Source: Pyrinomonadaceae bacterium
GTDB lineage: Bacteria; Acidobacteriota; Blastocatellia; Pyrinomonadales; Pyrinomonadaceae
Direction of reading: 5' to 3'
NCBI GenBank assembly: GCA_021228405.1
Contig: JAJQRF010000001.1
Span: 682,001-746,000 of the forward strand
Length of the DNA stretch: 64,000 nucleotides
Shown: one piece after another, positions 1-10,600 of the stretch
How the letters are laid out: every line of letters starts with the position of its first letter
Numbering within the stretch: the first letter of the stretch is position 1
Notes under the pieces: model-generated
Seen by the model: only the letters and a program-made list of their open reading frames with translations
What the model was told of the DNA's origin: nothing
Database searches by the model: none
Position numbers and translations under genes: made by a program

Positions 1-947
1 CAGGCTGGAAAGTTTCGGACATCGGCTACGGAATGTGGGGAATGGGCGGTTGGAGCGGCTCGGATGACGACGAATCTCTCCAATCTTTACAGCACGCCGT
101 CAATCTCGGATGTAATTTTTTCGACACGGCTTACGTTTACGGCAACGGGCGCAGTGAAAATCTGCTCGGTCAGATAATTCGCGCCAATCCCGACAAAAAG
201 ATTTACACGGCAACGAAGATTCCGCCGAAAAATATGCAGTATCCGACGCTTCCCGAATATTCTCTGGAAGAATGTTACCCGCCCGAACATATCGAGGAAT
301 TTCTGCATAAATCATTGAAAAACGCGGGATTGGAAAGTTTCGATCTGTTGCAGATTCACACCTGGAACGACGATTGGACCGACGCAACCGGCTGGTCGGA
401 TATGCTCGATTCACTGAAACGGCAGGGTTTGATCCACGCTTGCGGAATCTCGATAAATCGTTGGGAACCCTGGAACGGTGTAAAAGCCGTCAAAAGCGGA
501 AAGATAGATTCGGTACAGGTTATTTATAATATTTTCGACCAGAATCCCGAAGACGAACTTTTTCCCGCTTGCGAAGAAATGGACGTTGCCGTGATCGCGC
601 GTGTGCCGTTTGACGAAGGAACGCTCACGGGAACTTTGACAAAAGAAACGACTTTTCCCGCAGACGATTGGCGCAGTGGATATTTTACGGCGGAGAATCT
701 GATTCCTTCGGTCGAACGCGCCGATGCCTTAAAGCCGCTCGTTCCCGAAAATTCGACGATGGCGGAAATGGCTTTGCGCTTTATTTTGAGCAACGATTCC
801 GTTTCGACGATCATTCCCGGAATGAGAAAACTCAGAAACGTCGAAGCAAATATCGCCGCAAGCGATAAGGGAAATCTCGACGAAAATCTTCTGGCAGAAC
901 TGAAAAATCATAAATGGATTCGCAAACCTGCGCCGTGGTCTGATTGA
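1..947 (+). CDS. aldo/keto reductase, 5' end outside the window
   Basis: NAD(P)H-dependent oxidoreductase of the aldo/keto reductase superfamily, a cytosolic TIM barrel. The reading frame is open from base 3, and GWKVSDIGYG precedes the first in-window ATG at 33, which matches the usual AKR start (LGxTGxxVSxIGxG). Roughly the first ten residues and the true start therefore lie upstream of the window. The expected catalytic tetrad is visible: Asp and Tyr in FDTAYVYGNGRSE, Lys in IYTATKIP and His in LLQIHTW. The NADP-binding end is conserved as STIIPGMRKLRNVEAN. The substrate cannot be predicted. A strong terminator follows at 969. Confidence 0.9.
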   Translation, partial: GWKVSDIGYGMWGMGGWSGSDDDESLQSLQHAVNLGCNFFDTAYVYGNGRSENLLGQIIRANPDKKIYTATKIPPKNMQYPTLPEYSLEECYPPEHIEEFLHKSLKNAGLESFDLLQIHTWNDDWTDATGWSDMLDSLKRQGLIHACGISINRWEPWNGVKAVKSGKIDSVQVIYNIFDQNPEDELFPACEEMDVAVIARVPFDEGTLTGTLTKETTFPADDWRSGYFTAENLIPSVERADALKPLVPENSTMAEMALRFILSNDSVSTIIPGMRKLRNVEANIAASDKGNLDENLLAELKNHKWIRKPAPWSD

Positions 948-968
948 TTGCTTCAAATTCAGGACAAC

Positions 969-1014
969 AAAAAGGTTCGGAGATTTCCCATCGAAAAGTT
1001 CCCGAACCTTTTTT
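969..1014 (+). terminator. rho-independent terminator after the aldo/keto reductase
   Basis: Inverted repeat AAAAAGGTTCGG (969-980) and CCGAACCTTTTT (1002-1013) with a 21-nt loop; the T-rich arm serves as the tail. The rest of the gap up to 1285 is AT-rich and I see nothing else in it. Confidence 0.85.
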
Positions 1015-1285
1015 AATTTTAAAGACAATATCGGTCAAAATGAGCATCGACTGCATTAAAAAAATCCGAAATGACTTATTTTCCTACAAATAAATGAATT
1101 TTTCGGTGCATCGAAACTTGTCGTAAATGATTGAAATTTCATCACAATTCTCAAAAAAACTTTCCAACTTTTATTTTTTTTTATAAAATGTGACACAAAA
1201 TCGAAATATTTCCCGCGTTTAAAGATGAAGCAGACAATTTATTGAGCAAATGGCTCAAAATTTGCACGTCAGCTTTTATGGCTTT

Positions 1286-2233
1286 ATGGTAAAACACTTA
1301 ATATTTACAAAATATTTCCCTGTTTTCGCGCTTATCGGCAGTTTTTTCGTGACTGCAATACAGGCGCAAGAGCATAATTTTACTGTTTCGCCAGGTGAGG
1401 AGAAACATATTCTGAACTTGCCCGCGACATCTTCGCTCAAAAAACCCGACCTTCCCGAATTGAAAAATTTTTACAGCGTTCTCGAACAAACTTTGGTCAA
1501 AAGAGGTAAGAAAAAAGAAGACATTTGCGACGAAAAAGATATGGTTGCAAGTCGCATTTTGCGCGAATACGGTTCGGTTTTTCTCGTGATCGATACGGCT
1601 TTGCCGCCGCCGGTTTGTATGTTTTCGAGTTCGGAAGACGTGGAAATTTTTCAAAAGCAACTCGGAATCGAAAAACAGATATTCGACGGAACGGTGATCG
1701 AACTTCAACCGGTTGCGATGAAAGCATTGCTCAAAGCGCGGACGGAAGCGATATTTGAAGGTTTGAGCATCACGCCGCGCGACGGTTCGATCGCCGGACG
1801 GCGAGGTTTCAGCGAAACGCTTCGCCTGTGGAATTCGCGTTTTGAACCCGCTTTAAATTACTGGCTGAAAAAAGGACGTTTGACGCAGGAACAAGCGGAC
1901 AAGCTCAAGGCTCTGCCGATGAAGGAACAGGTCAAGGAAGTTTTACAACTTGAGAAACAAGGAATTTATTTCAATTCCGCCTTCAATAATTCGATTCTTT
2001 ATTCGGTCGCCGCGCCCGGCACGTCACAGCATCTCGCCCTGCTTGCCTTTGATGTTGTCGAATTTGAAAACGAACAGGTGCGCGAAATCTTAGCCAAACA
2101 CGGCTGGTATCGAACCGTCCAAAACGACCGTCCGCATTTTACGTTTCTCGGTCACAAGGAAGAAGATTTACCGAATTTCGGTCTGAAAAAGATCGTCAAC
2201 GGGAATGGTAAATTCTGGATTCCGAATACATAA
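1286..2233 (+). CDS. secreted M15 (VanY/D,D-carboxypeptidase-like) peptidase
   Basis: Probable exported peptidoglycan peptidase of 315 residues. I chose the ATG at 1286 because it gives a classic signal peptide (MVKHLIF, hydrophobic core to about residue 25, AQA-like cleavage site); an ATG at 1250 would add 12 residues. Near the C-terminus, SVAAPGTSQHLALLAFD followed by DRPHFTFLG resembles the metal site of M15 enzymes, with candidate zinc ligands His249, Asp256 and His284. The usual SxHxxGxAxD is altered to SQHLALLAFD, and the normal ExxH region is RPHFTF. The long N-terminal part (residues 30-215) is not recognised. It is convergent with preA across a shared hairpin. Confidence 0.7.
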   Translation: MVKHLIFTKYFPVFALIGSFFVTAIQAQEHNFTVSPGEEKHILNLPATSSLKKPDLPELKNFYSVLEQTLVKRGKKKEDICDEKDMVASRILREYGSVFLVIDTALPPPVCMFSSSEDVEIFQKQLGIEKQIFDGTVIELQPVAMKALLKARTEAIFEGLSITPRDGSIAGRRGFSETLRLWNSRFEPALNYWLKKGRLTQEQADKLKALPMKEQVKEVLQLEKQGIYFNSAFNNSILYSVAAPGTSQHLALLAFDVVEFENEQVREILAKHGWYRTVQNDRPHFTFLGHKEEDLPNFGLKKIVNGNGKFWIPNT

Positions 2234-2239
2234 AAATAG

Positions 2240-2326
2240 AAAAGGAACAACGGATTTACGCTGATCGGCACGGATTTTATTTTAAAGATAATCTGGGCTG
2301 ATATGCGTAAATCGTTGTTCCCTTTT
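2240..2326. terminator. shared hairpin between convergent genes (repeat-type)
   Basis: Arms of about 22 bp (AAAAGGAACAACGG... and ...CGTTGTTCCCTTTT) pair with one indel and are followed by T-rich DNA. It starts 6 nt after the stop of the peptidase gene. The internal GGATTT-containing units resemble the 9-nt-unit hairpin at 43025. Confidence 0.65.
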
Positions 2327-2327
2327 C

Positions 2328-3563
2328 TTAAATGATTGTTCTCTCTTTCCAGCTTTGCGGGTTGCTTCCGTCGTCCAATCTGACCATTTCGACCGCGCCG
2401 GGCGACGGGCAAACCAACGTGCAGAGATTACAGCCGACACATTCGGCTTCGTCAACGTAGGGAAATTTGTTTTCGTCAAAGTGAAAACATTGATGTGCGC
2501 CGTCTTCGCAAGCGACGTAACAAAGATTGCATTTGATACATTTTTCGGGGTTTACACGCGCCACGACCTTGTAATTCAAATCCAGATTTCCCCAATCGGT
2601 CACACGATTGACGGATTTTCCGATAATTTCATTGACCGAAGCGAAACCTTTTTCGTCGAGATAATTGTTCAAACCGTCGATCATATCTTCGACGATTCGA
2701 TAACCGTAGTGCATCACTGCCGTGCAAACCTGCACTGTTCCTGCACCGAGCAGTAAAAATTCGACCGCATCGCGCCAGGTGTTGATGCCGCCGATGCCGG
2801 AAATCGGGATGTTGAATTCGGCATCACGCGCAAGTTCCGAAACCATATTGAGCGCGATCGGTTTGACCGCAGTTCCGCAATAACCGCCGTGCGCCGCCAT
2901 TCCGTTGACGTTCGGATACGGAATCATCGTGTCAATATCAACGCCCATCACCGAATTAATCGTATTTATCAGCGAAACTGCGTCCGCACCGCCTTTTTGT
3001 GCCGCGCGTCCCGGTGGAACGATGTGCGTCACGTTCGGCGTAAGTTTGACGATTACGGGTAGATTTGAAACTTCCTTTACCCATTCCGTGACCATACAGG
3101 TGTATTCGGGAACTTGTCCCATCGCCGCCCCCATTCCGCGTTCCGACATTCCGTGCGGACAGCCGAAATTCAGCTCAAAACCGTCGCAACCCGTGTCCTG
3201 CGTCCGCTTCACGATTTCGTGCCAAGCCTCGCGTTTCGATTCGACCATCAACGACGCGATCACGGCATTATTCGGATATTTCTTTTTGCACTCATACATT
3301 TCGCGCAAATTGACTTCCAAAGGTCGATCGGTAATGAGTTCGATGTTGTTCAAACCGATCATCCGCAACGCGCCGTTATCGAGCGAAGCGAGTCGCGACG
3401 AAACATTCACGATCGGCTCGCCCAGAGTTTTCCAAACCGCGCCGCCCCAACCCGCATCAAACGCCCGTTCGATCATCGAACCCATATTAGTCGGCGGCGC
3501 AGAAGCCAGCCAAAAAGGATTCGGCGATTTTATTCCCGCAAAATTTACACTTAAATCTGCCAT
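2328..3563 (-). CDS. preA: dihydropyrimidine dehydrogenase subunit PreA
   Basis: FMN- and iron-sulfur-containing subunit that reduces uracil or thymine to the 5,6-dihydro form, the first step of reductive pyrimidine catabolism. The flavin barrel covers residues 1-300 (LASAPPTN, ELNFGCPHGMSERGMG, ISGIGGI). Two 4Fe-4S motifs follow, CxxCxxCxxxC at Cys342-352 and Cys375-385. In the active-site loop GAAMGQ occupies the place where mammalian DPD has ACGQ with its catalytic Cys (family knowledge). No preT partner lies alongside. The start is 2 nt from the stop of the upstream decarboxylase gene, so the two are probably co-transcribed. Confidence 0.92.
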   Translation of the reverse strand: MADLSVNFAGIKSPNPFWLASAPPTNMGSMIERAFDAGWGGAVWKTLGEPIVNVSSRLASLDNGALRMIGLNNIELITDRPLEVNLREMYECKKKYPNNAVIASLMVESKREAWHEIVKRTQDTGCDGFELNFGCPHGMSERGMGAAMGQVPEYTCMVTEWVKEVSNLPVIVKLTPNVTHIVPPGRAAQKGGADAVSLINTINSVMGVDIDTMIPYPNVNGMAAHGGYCGTAVKPIALNMVSELARDAEFNIPISGIGGINTWRDAVEFLLLGAGTVQVCTAVMHYGYRIVEDMIDGLNNYLDEKGFASVNEIIGKSVNRVTDWGNLDLNYKVVARVNPEKCIKCNLCYVACEDGAHQCFHFDENKFPYVDEAECVGCNLCTLVCPSPGAVEMVRLDDGSNPQSWKERTII

Positions 3564-3565
3564 AG

Positions 3566-6175
3566 TTATTCCTCTTCCTCTTTTATCAGTTTTCTAGCTG
3601 ATGATTGAGATGCCTTGTGCAATTCAATAATGAACTCTTTAACTAAATTTTGATCGGTTTTTTGTCTGATCGAAGAGATATACGGATTCATTATCGTCGC
3701 TCTGAGAACAGTCAAGCCTTTTTCGATATATTCTCTCTTCGCACTTCGTAAATTGCAGTCATTGAAAAATCCTTCAAATGAATCAAAGTTGTAATAATTA
3801 TGCTCCATTTTAGTCTTTGAGATAAAGAAAGGTTGTGAGTAGCTGTGTTGCTTATCGCCTAATTCCGCTTGAATTGTAAAATAATTATAGACTTGTTCGG
3901 TCAATTTATTTATTCCGTTGATGGTTTCATTGTTTTTATCTTTAATGGCAAACACCACAACATTGGTATCAGGAACGGCTCCGAAAGTCGTAAATTCGTA
4001 AAGCAGATTTTTCCCCAATGCCTTCTCTGCAAATTTATTCCAACTATTCAGCCATTCATAAAGTTCTCTGGCGGCAAGCAGAGAAGATCTTATTATTAAG
4101 CCGTGATTTTTTCTGTTCAGAGGCACAGTCTTAGTAGATAACCAAAGCGAAGCCGCCGCCGCTCCGGGTTTGGAACCTTCCAGAATAAAAGGCGCAAACG
4201 CATCCGTCCCGATTTGATAAACATCGTATGGAGCGTTTTGTTCTTTCAGCTTTTTAAAGTCAATATTTTTGATGTGTCGCGGCGGATTATGAATTAGGGC
4301 ATTGTGCGAAGAAGAAGTTATATAAGGAGCACGTTGCATAATAAAATGCCTTACCCTGTCATTTTTGAAAGCCACTACTCCGCACGGATATTGAATGTAA
4401 CCCATTTTATGCGGATCTACGGTTATTGAATCGACATTCTTAAAAGCCAAAAAAGAACTGATTAATGGTTTTCCACCCCATTTAATCAAACGCTCTTCCT
4501 GATGATTATTCAATTTAATGGTGATTTTATCGCTTACATATTCCGATGTTTCATCTGATCTGTCAGTGATGCTTAATTCAAAAATTTTGCTATCCGACAA
4601 TTTCTCGATTGCATCGCGGTTTTTCTTAAATGATATTTTCGTTCCGAAATCGACGATCAATTTTTTTAACTCGCTGATGAATGACAAATAATCCTTCACA
4701 TTAGCCCAGTAAGACAATGAATCCAGCCTTCCGCCGTAGCCTTCCAATGTCTGCCTTAAAACAGAAGCATCTTCCTTTTCAAATTTAGTGTCGGTTTCTT
4801 TTGAAGTTTCTGCCGTTTCAACTTTGTTCGATTGATTGTCGGCTTCTTTGGCTACTTCTATCGTGTCATTTTCGAAAGAGTTAAGAATTAATTGTATTTT
4901 TTCGCCGAGCGACAAGGGTTTCGAATCTAAAATATTTAATTGAAAAAGAATTTTATCTAAGATAATGCTGACTTCCTCTTCCTCTTCAAGTCTGAACAGA
5001 GAGGCGATATATCCGCCCCACGCGGAATCGACGTGAAGCCAAAAGCTTATATCTTTTTCATTTTGAAATTTCTCGCGCAAATCCAGAATTTCGTGAACGG
5101 GATCAACCGCACCTTCTTCCGTCGTCGAACCTACTGCGACAACAGCTAAAGGCACTTTTCCCTGATCTAAAGCCTGATTTATTTTCAACTCCAGATCTTT
5201 CACATCCATTCTGAACTGGGAATCGGTTTTAACGACAACGACATTATTTCTTCCGATTCCCAAAATATCGGCGGCTTTTTTAACTGAATAATGAGCCGCA
5301 CCGGATGTAAAAATAACCGGAGGAAATTCACTGAACACTTTTCCCAAATGTGCGCCGACTCCGTATTTCGATTTACTCAGCCAGTCGGAAGCAATCTCGC
5401 CTACCTTGTCGATCTCCGTATTTTGATTTGCCTGTTTAACGGCATCGACGAACTTGGCATAGAGATAAATCGATTCATTAGGTTTGATATTTACGATCTC
5501 ATATTTTGACAACTCGTCTATTTTGTTCGGCTCATCGGTCGGCTTGGCACCAGGTTTTTTTACTTCAATGGATAAACCTTTCGTTTTAGCAACTTCCTGA
5601 ACTGCCAAAGGAAAATATTTTACGATTCTTGCAACCCAGAGGGCTTCAATATTGGCAACCGTTCCGCCCGAAGTAATATGTCCCCAGCCGAACTGACTCT
5701 TTAGTTCTCTTTCATAAACTTCCCAGTCTTTTTTCGAAGCATCCTTTTTAGGCGGAGTCGGCGCAGGCTTAAAACCAAGCATTTTCAAAATTTCATTGCA
5801 AGCCTCGATTTCCCATTCGACCGTAACCGGTGCCGCCTCCGGCGTGACATTATTCGAGTTATAAAGCATTCCGGCGAAATATCCCAACATTGACGGCATA
5901 GATACGTCGGACAGCATATGTGCAATGTATCGAGGGCTGTAAAACGGAAAATTTCTTCTTAACAAAGACATCATCTCCGTCACGTTCTGGTAGAGTTTGT
6001 CGTGCTCTTCCTCGTGCTCTCTTTGCATTCTTTTTGTAATTAGTAAATTATCGCTCGGGTAGTAATTCCTTCGCCAATGAATGTAATCCTGAATGATAGC
6101 CATCAATGTATCAACGAAAAGCTCGGAATTTTCTGCCTTAGGTCCTAAAAACCAAGCCAAATGTTTGTCATCCAT
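3566..6175 (-). CDS. PLP-dependent group II decarboxylase with a large insertion
   Basis: Fold type I PLP decarboxylase, closest by eye to bacterial tyrosine/aromatic amino acid decarboxylases (YSPRYIAHMLSDVSMPSMLGYFAGML and NNVTPEAAPVT near residues 79-118). TSGGTVANIEALW lies at 168-180 and HVDSAWGGY at 381-389 (Asp and Ala/His contacts of PLP). The Schiff-base Lys is K590 in VDPHKMGY. At 869 residues it is longer than the roughly 620 of bacterial tyrosine decarboxylases. About 180 extra residues (roughly 395-575), acidic and partly low-complexity, separate the HVD and DPHK motifs. Codon use looks more AT-rich than in the neighbours, which hints at transfer. The substrate is unknown. Confidence 0.85.
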   Translation of the reverse strand: MDDKHLAWFLGPKAENSELFVDTLMAIIQDYIHWRRNYYPSDNLLITKRMQREHEEEHDKLYQNVTEMMSLLRRNFPFYSPRYIAHMLSDVSMPSMLGYFAGMLYNSNNVTPEAAPVTVEWEIEACNEILKMLGFKPAPTPPKKDASKKDWEVYERELKSQFGWGHITSGGTVANIEALWVARIVKYFPLAVQEVAKTKGLSIEVKKPGAKPTDEPNKIDELSKYEIVNIKPNESIYLYAKFVDAVKQANQNTEIDKVGEIASDWLSKSKYGVGAHLGKVFSEFPPVIFTSGAAHYSVKKAADILGIGRNNVVVVKTDSQFRMDVKDLELKINQALDQGKVPLAVVAVGSTTEEGAVDPVHEILDLREKFQNEKDISFWLHVDSAWGGYIASLFRLEEEEEVSIILDKILFQLNILDSKPLSLGEKIQLILNSFENDTIEVAKEADNQSNKVETAETSKETDTKFEKEDASVLRQTLEGYGGRLDSLSYWANVKDYLSFISELKKLIVDFGTKISFKKNRDAIEKLSDSKIFELSITDRSDETSEYVSDKITIKLNNHQEERLIKWGGKPLISSFLAFKNVDSITVDPHKMGYIQYPCGVVAFKNDRVRHFIMQRAPYITSSSHNALIHNPPRHIKNIDFKKLKEQNAPYDVYQIGTDAFAPFILEGSKPGAAAASLWLSTKTVPLNRKNHGLIIRSSLLAARELYEWLNSWNKFAEKALGKNLLYEFTTFGAVPDTNVVVFAIKDKNNETINGINKLTEQVYNYFTIQAELGDKQHSYSQPFFISKTKMEHNYYNFDSFEGFFNDCNLRSAKREYIEKGLTVLRATIMNPYISSIRQKTDQNLVKEFIIELHKASQSSARKLIKEEEE

Positions 6176-6372
6176 TATTTGAGTTTCCTGAAGTTATTTT
6201 ATTTTTTGTAAAGCTTTAAGAGTTTATAATATATTTGCAAATTTTACTTCATCAATCTTCAACAAGTTAAAAATAATTGCTTTATATTTGCCAATTTTTC
6301 ATTCAAAGCGGGTAGAAATCGCCTGTTACTCGAAATATCATTTTCGATATTTTGGTTTCGCGTGAATTTTTA

Positions 6373-7425
6373 TTACTTTTTAAGCAATTGGTAAATCTTT
6401 TTATTCAGAACTTTTTCGTCGTCGAAATCGAAACTTTCGTCAATGTAGGCGATCTTTCCTTTTTTGTCGATAATCACCGAAACGCGGTTGTTATAGCCGT
6501 TCGGATTGTAGCTGAAATATTTTTGAGAGATCGAGTAATCGGGATCGTTTGCATATTCGACGTTATGCGTGCCGAGAACATTTTTCCATTTTTCGAGTAA
6601 AGATGCGGTCGAACTCGAAATGACGATTCGTTTTGCTTCGTTTTTTGAGTTTTTAATATCGTCTATTCCGTCTATTTGAAATGCGCAGGACATCGAGTTT
6701 GCTTTGTTGGAAAAAATCGGAACTTTGAGAGCTTCGACAGGTTTCGGCAAGGTTCCGCTGAAAGCCGCCGGATAGAATGAAAGCAGAACGACGTTTCCGC
6801 GCAGATCGGAGAGTTTTGTTTGCCTGTCGATTTGAAAATCGGGTGCGAGTTTTCCGGTTTTCAAAGGTTTTACTTCGTCCGGCGAAATTGCTTTTTTATA
6901 AATTCCGTTCAGTTCTTTGAGTTTGTTTTCGAGCGGTTTCAAATGTTCGCCCTGCGCACGGTAATTTTTGTCAATCAACGCAATTATTTCATTTGAATCG
7001 AGCAGGAAAACGGTCGCATCGGCGTTTTTGTCTTTCGGTAACGTTATTCCGAACGAAGCAAAAATCTCGCCCTTTTCGTCGTAAATGACATTCATTTTAC
7101 CGAAAATATTTTGCGTGCTTACGGCGGCGTTTTGTTTGTCGTTCACAACCAGAAAAATTTCGGTTTGCGGACTTTTCGCCAGGTCTTCAAACGCTAGTTT
7201 CTGATCGAAATAATAATAAAACGATTGCGTCAACATACTCGCGTAATCGCAATCGTATGTCAGCGACGGCATAAAAACGATGAGTTTGTTATCCGAAACT
7301 TTTTTTTCGGTTATCAACTTCTCAACCGGAAATTTTGCGCCAATCTCAAAATTAGCCGCGCGAATTTCCGGCATCAAAACGCAAAGCGAAAATAAAATCA
7401 AAAGCAGACAATTTTTCCATTTCAT
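6373..7425 (-). CDS. exported peroxiredoxin-like protein lacking the peroxidatic Cys
   Basis: 350-residue protein with a signal peptide (MKWKNCLLLILFSLCVLMPEIRA). Two thioredoxin-fold segments are suggested. The second is clearly AhpC/TSA-like: GKLAPDFQI near 192, LSDLRGNVVLLSFYPAAFSG at 205-224 and a C-terminal SVIIDKKGKIAYID. In peroxiredoxins the catalytic Cys sits in FYPxxFTxxC; here that position is a Leu (226), and Cys is found only at residues 6, 15, 59 and 247. It is therefore unlikely to be an ordinary peroxidase. It may be a redox-inactive binding or structural protein, or may use Cys59/Cys247. It is monocistronic, with AT-rich DNA on both sides. Confidence 0.7.
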   Translation of the reverse strand: MKWKNCLLLILFSLCVLMPEIRAANFEIGAKFPVEKLITEKKVSDNKLIVFMPSLTYDCDYASMLTQSFYYYFDQKLAFEDLAKSPQTEIFLVVNDKQNAAVSTQNIFGKMNVIYDEKGEIFASFGITLPKDKNADATVFLLDSNEIIALIDKNYRAQGEHLKPLENKLKELNGIYKKAISPDEVKPLKTGKLAPDFQIDRQTKLSDLRGNVVLLSFYPAAFSGTLPKPVEALKVPIFSNKANSMSCAFQIDGIDDIKNSKNEAKRIVISSSTASLLEKWKNVLGTHNVEYANDPDYSISQKYFSYNPNGYNNRVSVIIDKKGKIAYIDESFDFDDEKVLNKKIYQLLKK

Positions 7426-7580
7426 AAAACTTTTCCTCGAATACAGAATTTCCCGATCTTTTCGGCTTATGTCTAAATGGATGAATCGAAATTAGAGAAA
7501 GTTCGTTGACAACACAAAATATATTGCAAAGCAGATTAACTTATAGCAATTTCGGGCGTTTTTGACAATAAAAAATACAA

Positions 7581-7613
7581 AAAAGCGGAAGACTTAAAAA
7601 ATCTTCCGCTTTT
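7581..7613 (-). terminator. rho-independent terminator of the TonB receptor gene
   Basis: Perfect 12-bp stem (AAAAGCGGAAGA with TCTTCCGCTTTT) with a T-rich continuation on the minus strand. It lies just beyond the receptor stop codon. Confidence 0.85.
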
Positions 7614-7634
7614 TGTTTTTTAACTGCAATCAAC

Positions 7635-10600
7635 TTAAAAATCGAAGCGTGCACCGAGCTGGAATTCGCGGTTGTAGTTTGAGTTGAGCGTAAACGACGG
7701 CGAACCGGAAACGAACGTTCGCACCGTACCGAAATTCGTTGCCGGAAGCGACAAGCGCGGCGGAACGGGCGTTCCCGAAATCGTTCCCGCCGGAAGGAAT
7801 GTGTAAAGCGTATTGTTGACGGTCTGAACGTTTGCGCGGTTGAACAGGTTGAAGCCTTCCGCAAACAGCGACAGTTTGTAGCGTTCGCCGAAACGGATGA
7901 TCCTGCCGACGCGCAAATCGACGATATATATCGACGGACTCGTAAATTCGTTGCGTTTCGTTCCCGGAACGCGGTCGGTCGAAAAGATGCCGTCACCGTT
8001 CGGATCGCCCGCGACGAGTGCCGAATATGCCAGCCCCGATTGCGCCGTGAAAATTCCCGTGAAAACATAATCGCTCAAAAGTGCGCGAACGACCTTGTTT
8101 TCGCTTTGCTTGAAAGTTCCCGTTTCATAAACCGGGCTGAAAATGAAACGATGGCGCACGTCCAGATCGGAACGTCCGTATTCGCCCGAAAGATCGAATT
8201 GATTTTCGGCGATCTTCGCATCGTCGCCGCCGCCAGGAACGACCGAAGTTTGATCGGGTTTATCGTCCTTCGCTTTGGAAAGCGTGTAGCTCGTATTGAA
8301 TTGCCAACGGTTTGCAAAGCGTCGGTTAAACTCGAACGTCAAGCCCTGATAGAAGGATTTCGCCGTGCTTTCAAAGAGCGAAACGCGCTGGAAAGACGTG
8401 ATCGGACGCGGATTTGAAAATCTCTGGAAGGTAAAAGATTCGCTTGTTTGCGTGGTTCCGTTATACACAAAAACAGGTGTCGAAACGGGCGCGCTCAAGT
8501 TTGCATTGCGTGTTCTCGACAAATTCTGCCCGCGAAACATCGTGTATTGCACCGAAAAGATCGTGTTTGCAAACAATTCGCGCTCATACTGCGCACGCGC
8601 CTGATGCGTGAACGGCTGTTTGTAATCTTTGCCGAAAAGATAAAGATTCGGCGTAACGGCGGCAACATTCGTCGGGATGCCCGGAAAAACGTTCGGGTAT
8701 GACGGGCAGGTTCCTGCCGGAGCGGTCGTGCAATTGATGTCGATGGCGACGACCTGAATGCCGTTTTGCGAATGTGCCGTTCCCGTCATAATGGCGGTCG
8801 TGCGTCCGAAAAAGATTCCGTAACCGCCGCGAATGACCGATTTTTCGTCGGGTGCGTAGCTGATGCCGAAACGCGGTGCGAAATTGTTTTTATCCTTCGG
8901 CTGAAAACCCGTATCGAATCCGGCGGCAAGCAAAGCCGCGTTCGGATTTTGGATCGGCGGTTTGGCGATCGTTTGATAATCGTAGCGCAACCCTAGATTG
9001 ACTGTCGTTTTCGGCGAAACGCGCCAGTCGTCCTGCACGAAAAACCCGTATTCGCGGTTGTTCGGCTTCGTCGTGCCGCCCGTCGTGCCCGGTCCCGCAA
9101 AACTCTGGCGGTAACGCGAAGGAATTCCCGCCGCCAGATTCGCATAGCTCGTAAACGTGTAAGAACCGCCGAAAAGTCCGGGGAAAAAGTTAAAAATCTG
9201 GTCGAACAGCAAATCCGCGCCGTATTTAATGGCGTGGTTTCCCGTCAGAAAAGTCTGGTTGTTAATGAACTGGTAACGCGTGATCGTCGTTTCGCGCGGG
9301 CTGAAATTGTTGCGTCCGAAACTGAAGGTTCCGTCGTTGATACCGCCCGCGTTTGCCGTCACTGAAACCTCGGGTGCGTCAGAATTTGCCAAACCCGGTT
9401 CCTTATCGCGTGAAAACTGGAAACGAAACTCGTTGATCCACGTCGGCGTGATCGAATTTGTCCATTGCGTCGTCAAAGCCGAAGTCTTCACGTTGCTGTT
9501 TCCCGTGTGTTCTTCCGCGCTCAACGGTCCCGAATTTTCGAGGTTCGTTCCCGTAAAATTCTGCTGATTGAAGCGCACCCAGAGTTGATTGTCTTCGTTG
9601 ATGTTGAAATCGACCTTGCCGAGAAAAGTGTCCTGCTGGCGGTTGATATTGTATGAAGCAACCTTCGGGGTCAGCAGTGTTATGATCGCCGCCGGAGCGA
9701 ATGGAAGCGAATTGAGCACGACCGGATTCGGCAGATCGGAACGCTGTCCTTCATAAGCCGCGAAAAAGAAAATCTTGTCTTTTTTGATCGGTCCCCCCAA
9801 AACTCCGCCAAACTGATTGATCTGTCCCGAATTTCTTTTATTCGGCAATCCGCGAATGGCTTGCGTTGATTTTGTATTCGGTGAATTTGCATTGAGCGAT
9901 TCATCGCGGAAATATTCAAAAGCACTGCCCGTAAATCTGTTTGTGCCCGATTTCGTGACGACGTTGATGACCGCGCCCGCCGCCCGCCCGAATTCAGCCG
10001 AAAAGCCGTTCTGGTTAACCTGAAATTCCTTGACCGTATCGATCGAAAACTGCGACGGCGCGCGTCCCGAACCGATGCGTCCCGAAGATTGTCCGAAAAA
10101 CGTGTTGTCCGAGCTTGTGCCGTCGATCTGGATGCTGTTTAAGGTTCCTTTTTGACCGCCGACGGCGAGATCGCCCTGCCGTGTCGGGTCGCGGACGATG
10201 CCGGGCGTTAAGGTCACAAAATCCAGAAAGTTGCGCCCGTTCGTCGGCAGATTGATGACTCGTCGCTCTTCAACCGTCGAAGAGATCGAAGTCCGCGTGG
10301 CTTCCACGCCCTGACCTTCAGCGTTCACGTCAACCACGTTGACCGAACCGCCCGTCGAGAGCGTGATGTCGAGCGAAGTTTTCGCGCCGACCGTGACTTT
10401 GACGTTTTCATACGTCGAAACCGCGAAACCTTTGGCGGCGGCGGTTTCGACCTTGTAATTTCCGGGCGGCAGTAAAATAAACACAAAATATCCTTCGTCG
10501 TTTGAAAGAACGGTTTTGCCGAAGCCCGTATCCTGATTTGTCGCCGAAACCGTAATTCCCGGCACGACCGCCCCGTTCTGGTCAGCGACGGTGCCCTCGA

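Noticed and set aside
2647-3597. Long frames opposite preA, the receptor and nuo genes
   Set aside because: Their protein sequences are low-quality (Arg/Ser/Phe-rich, no domains), while the opposite strand has clear families; they are antisense shadows.
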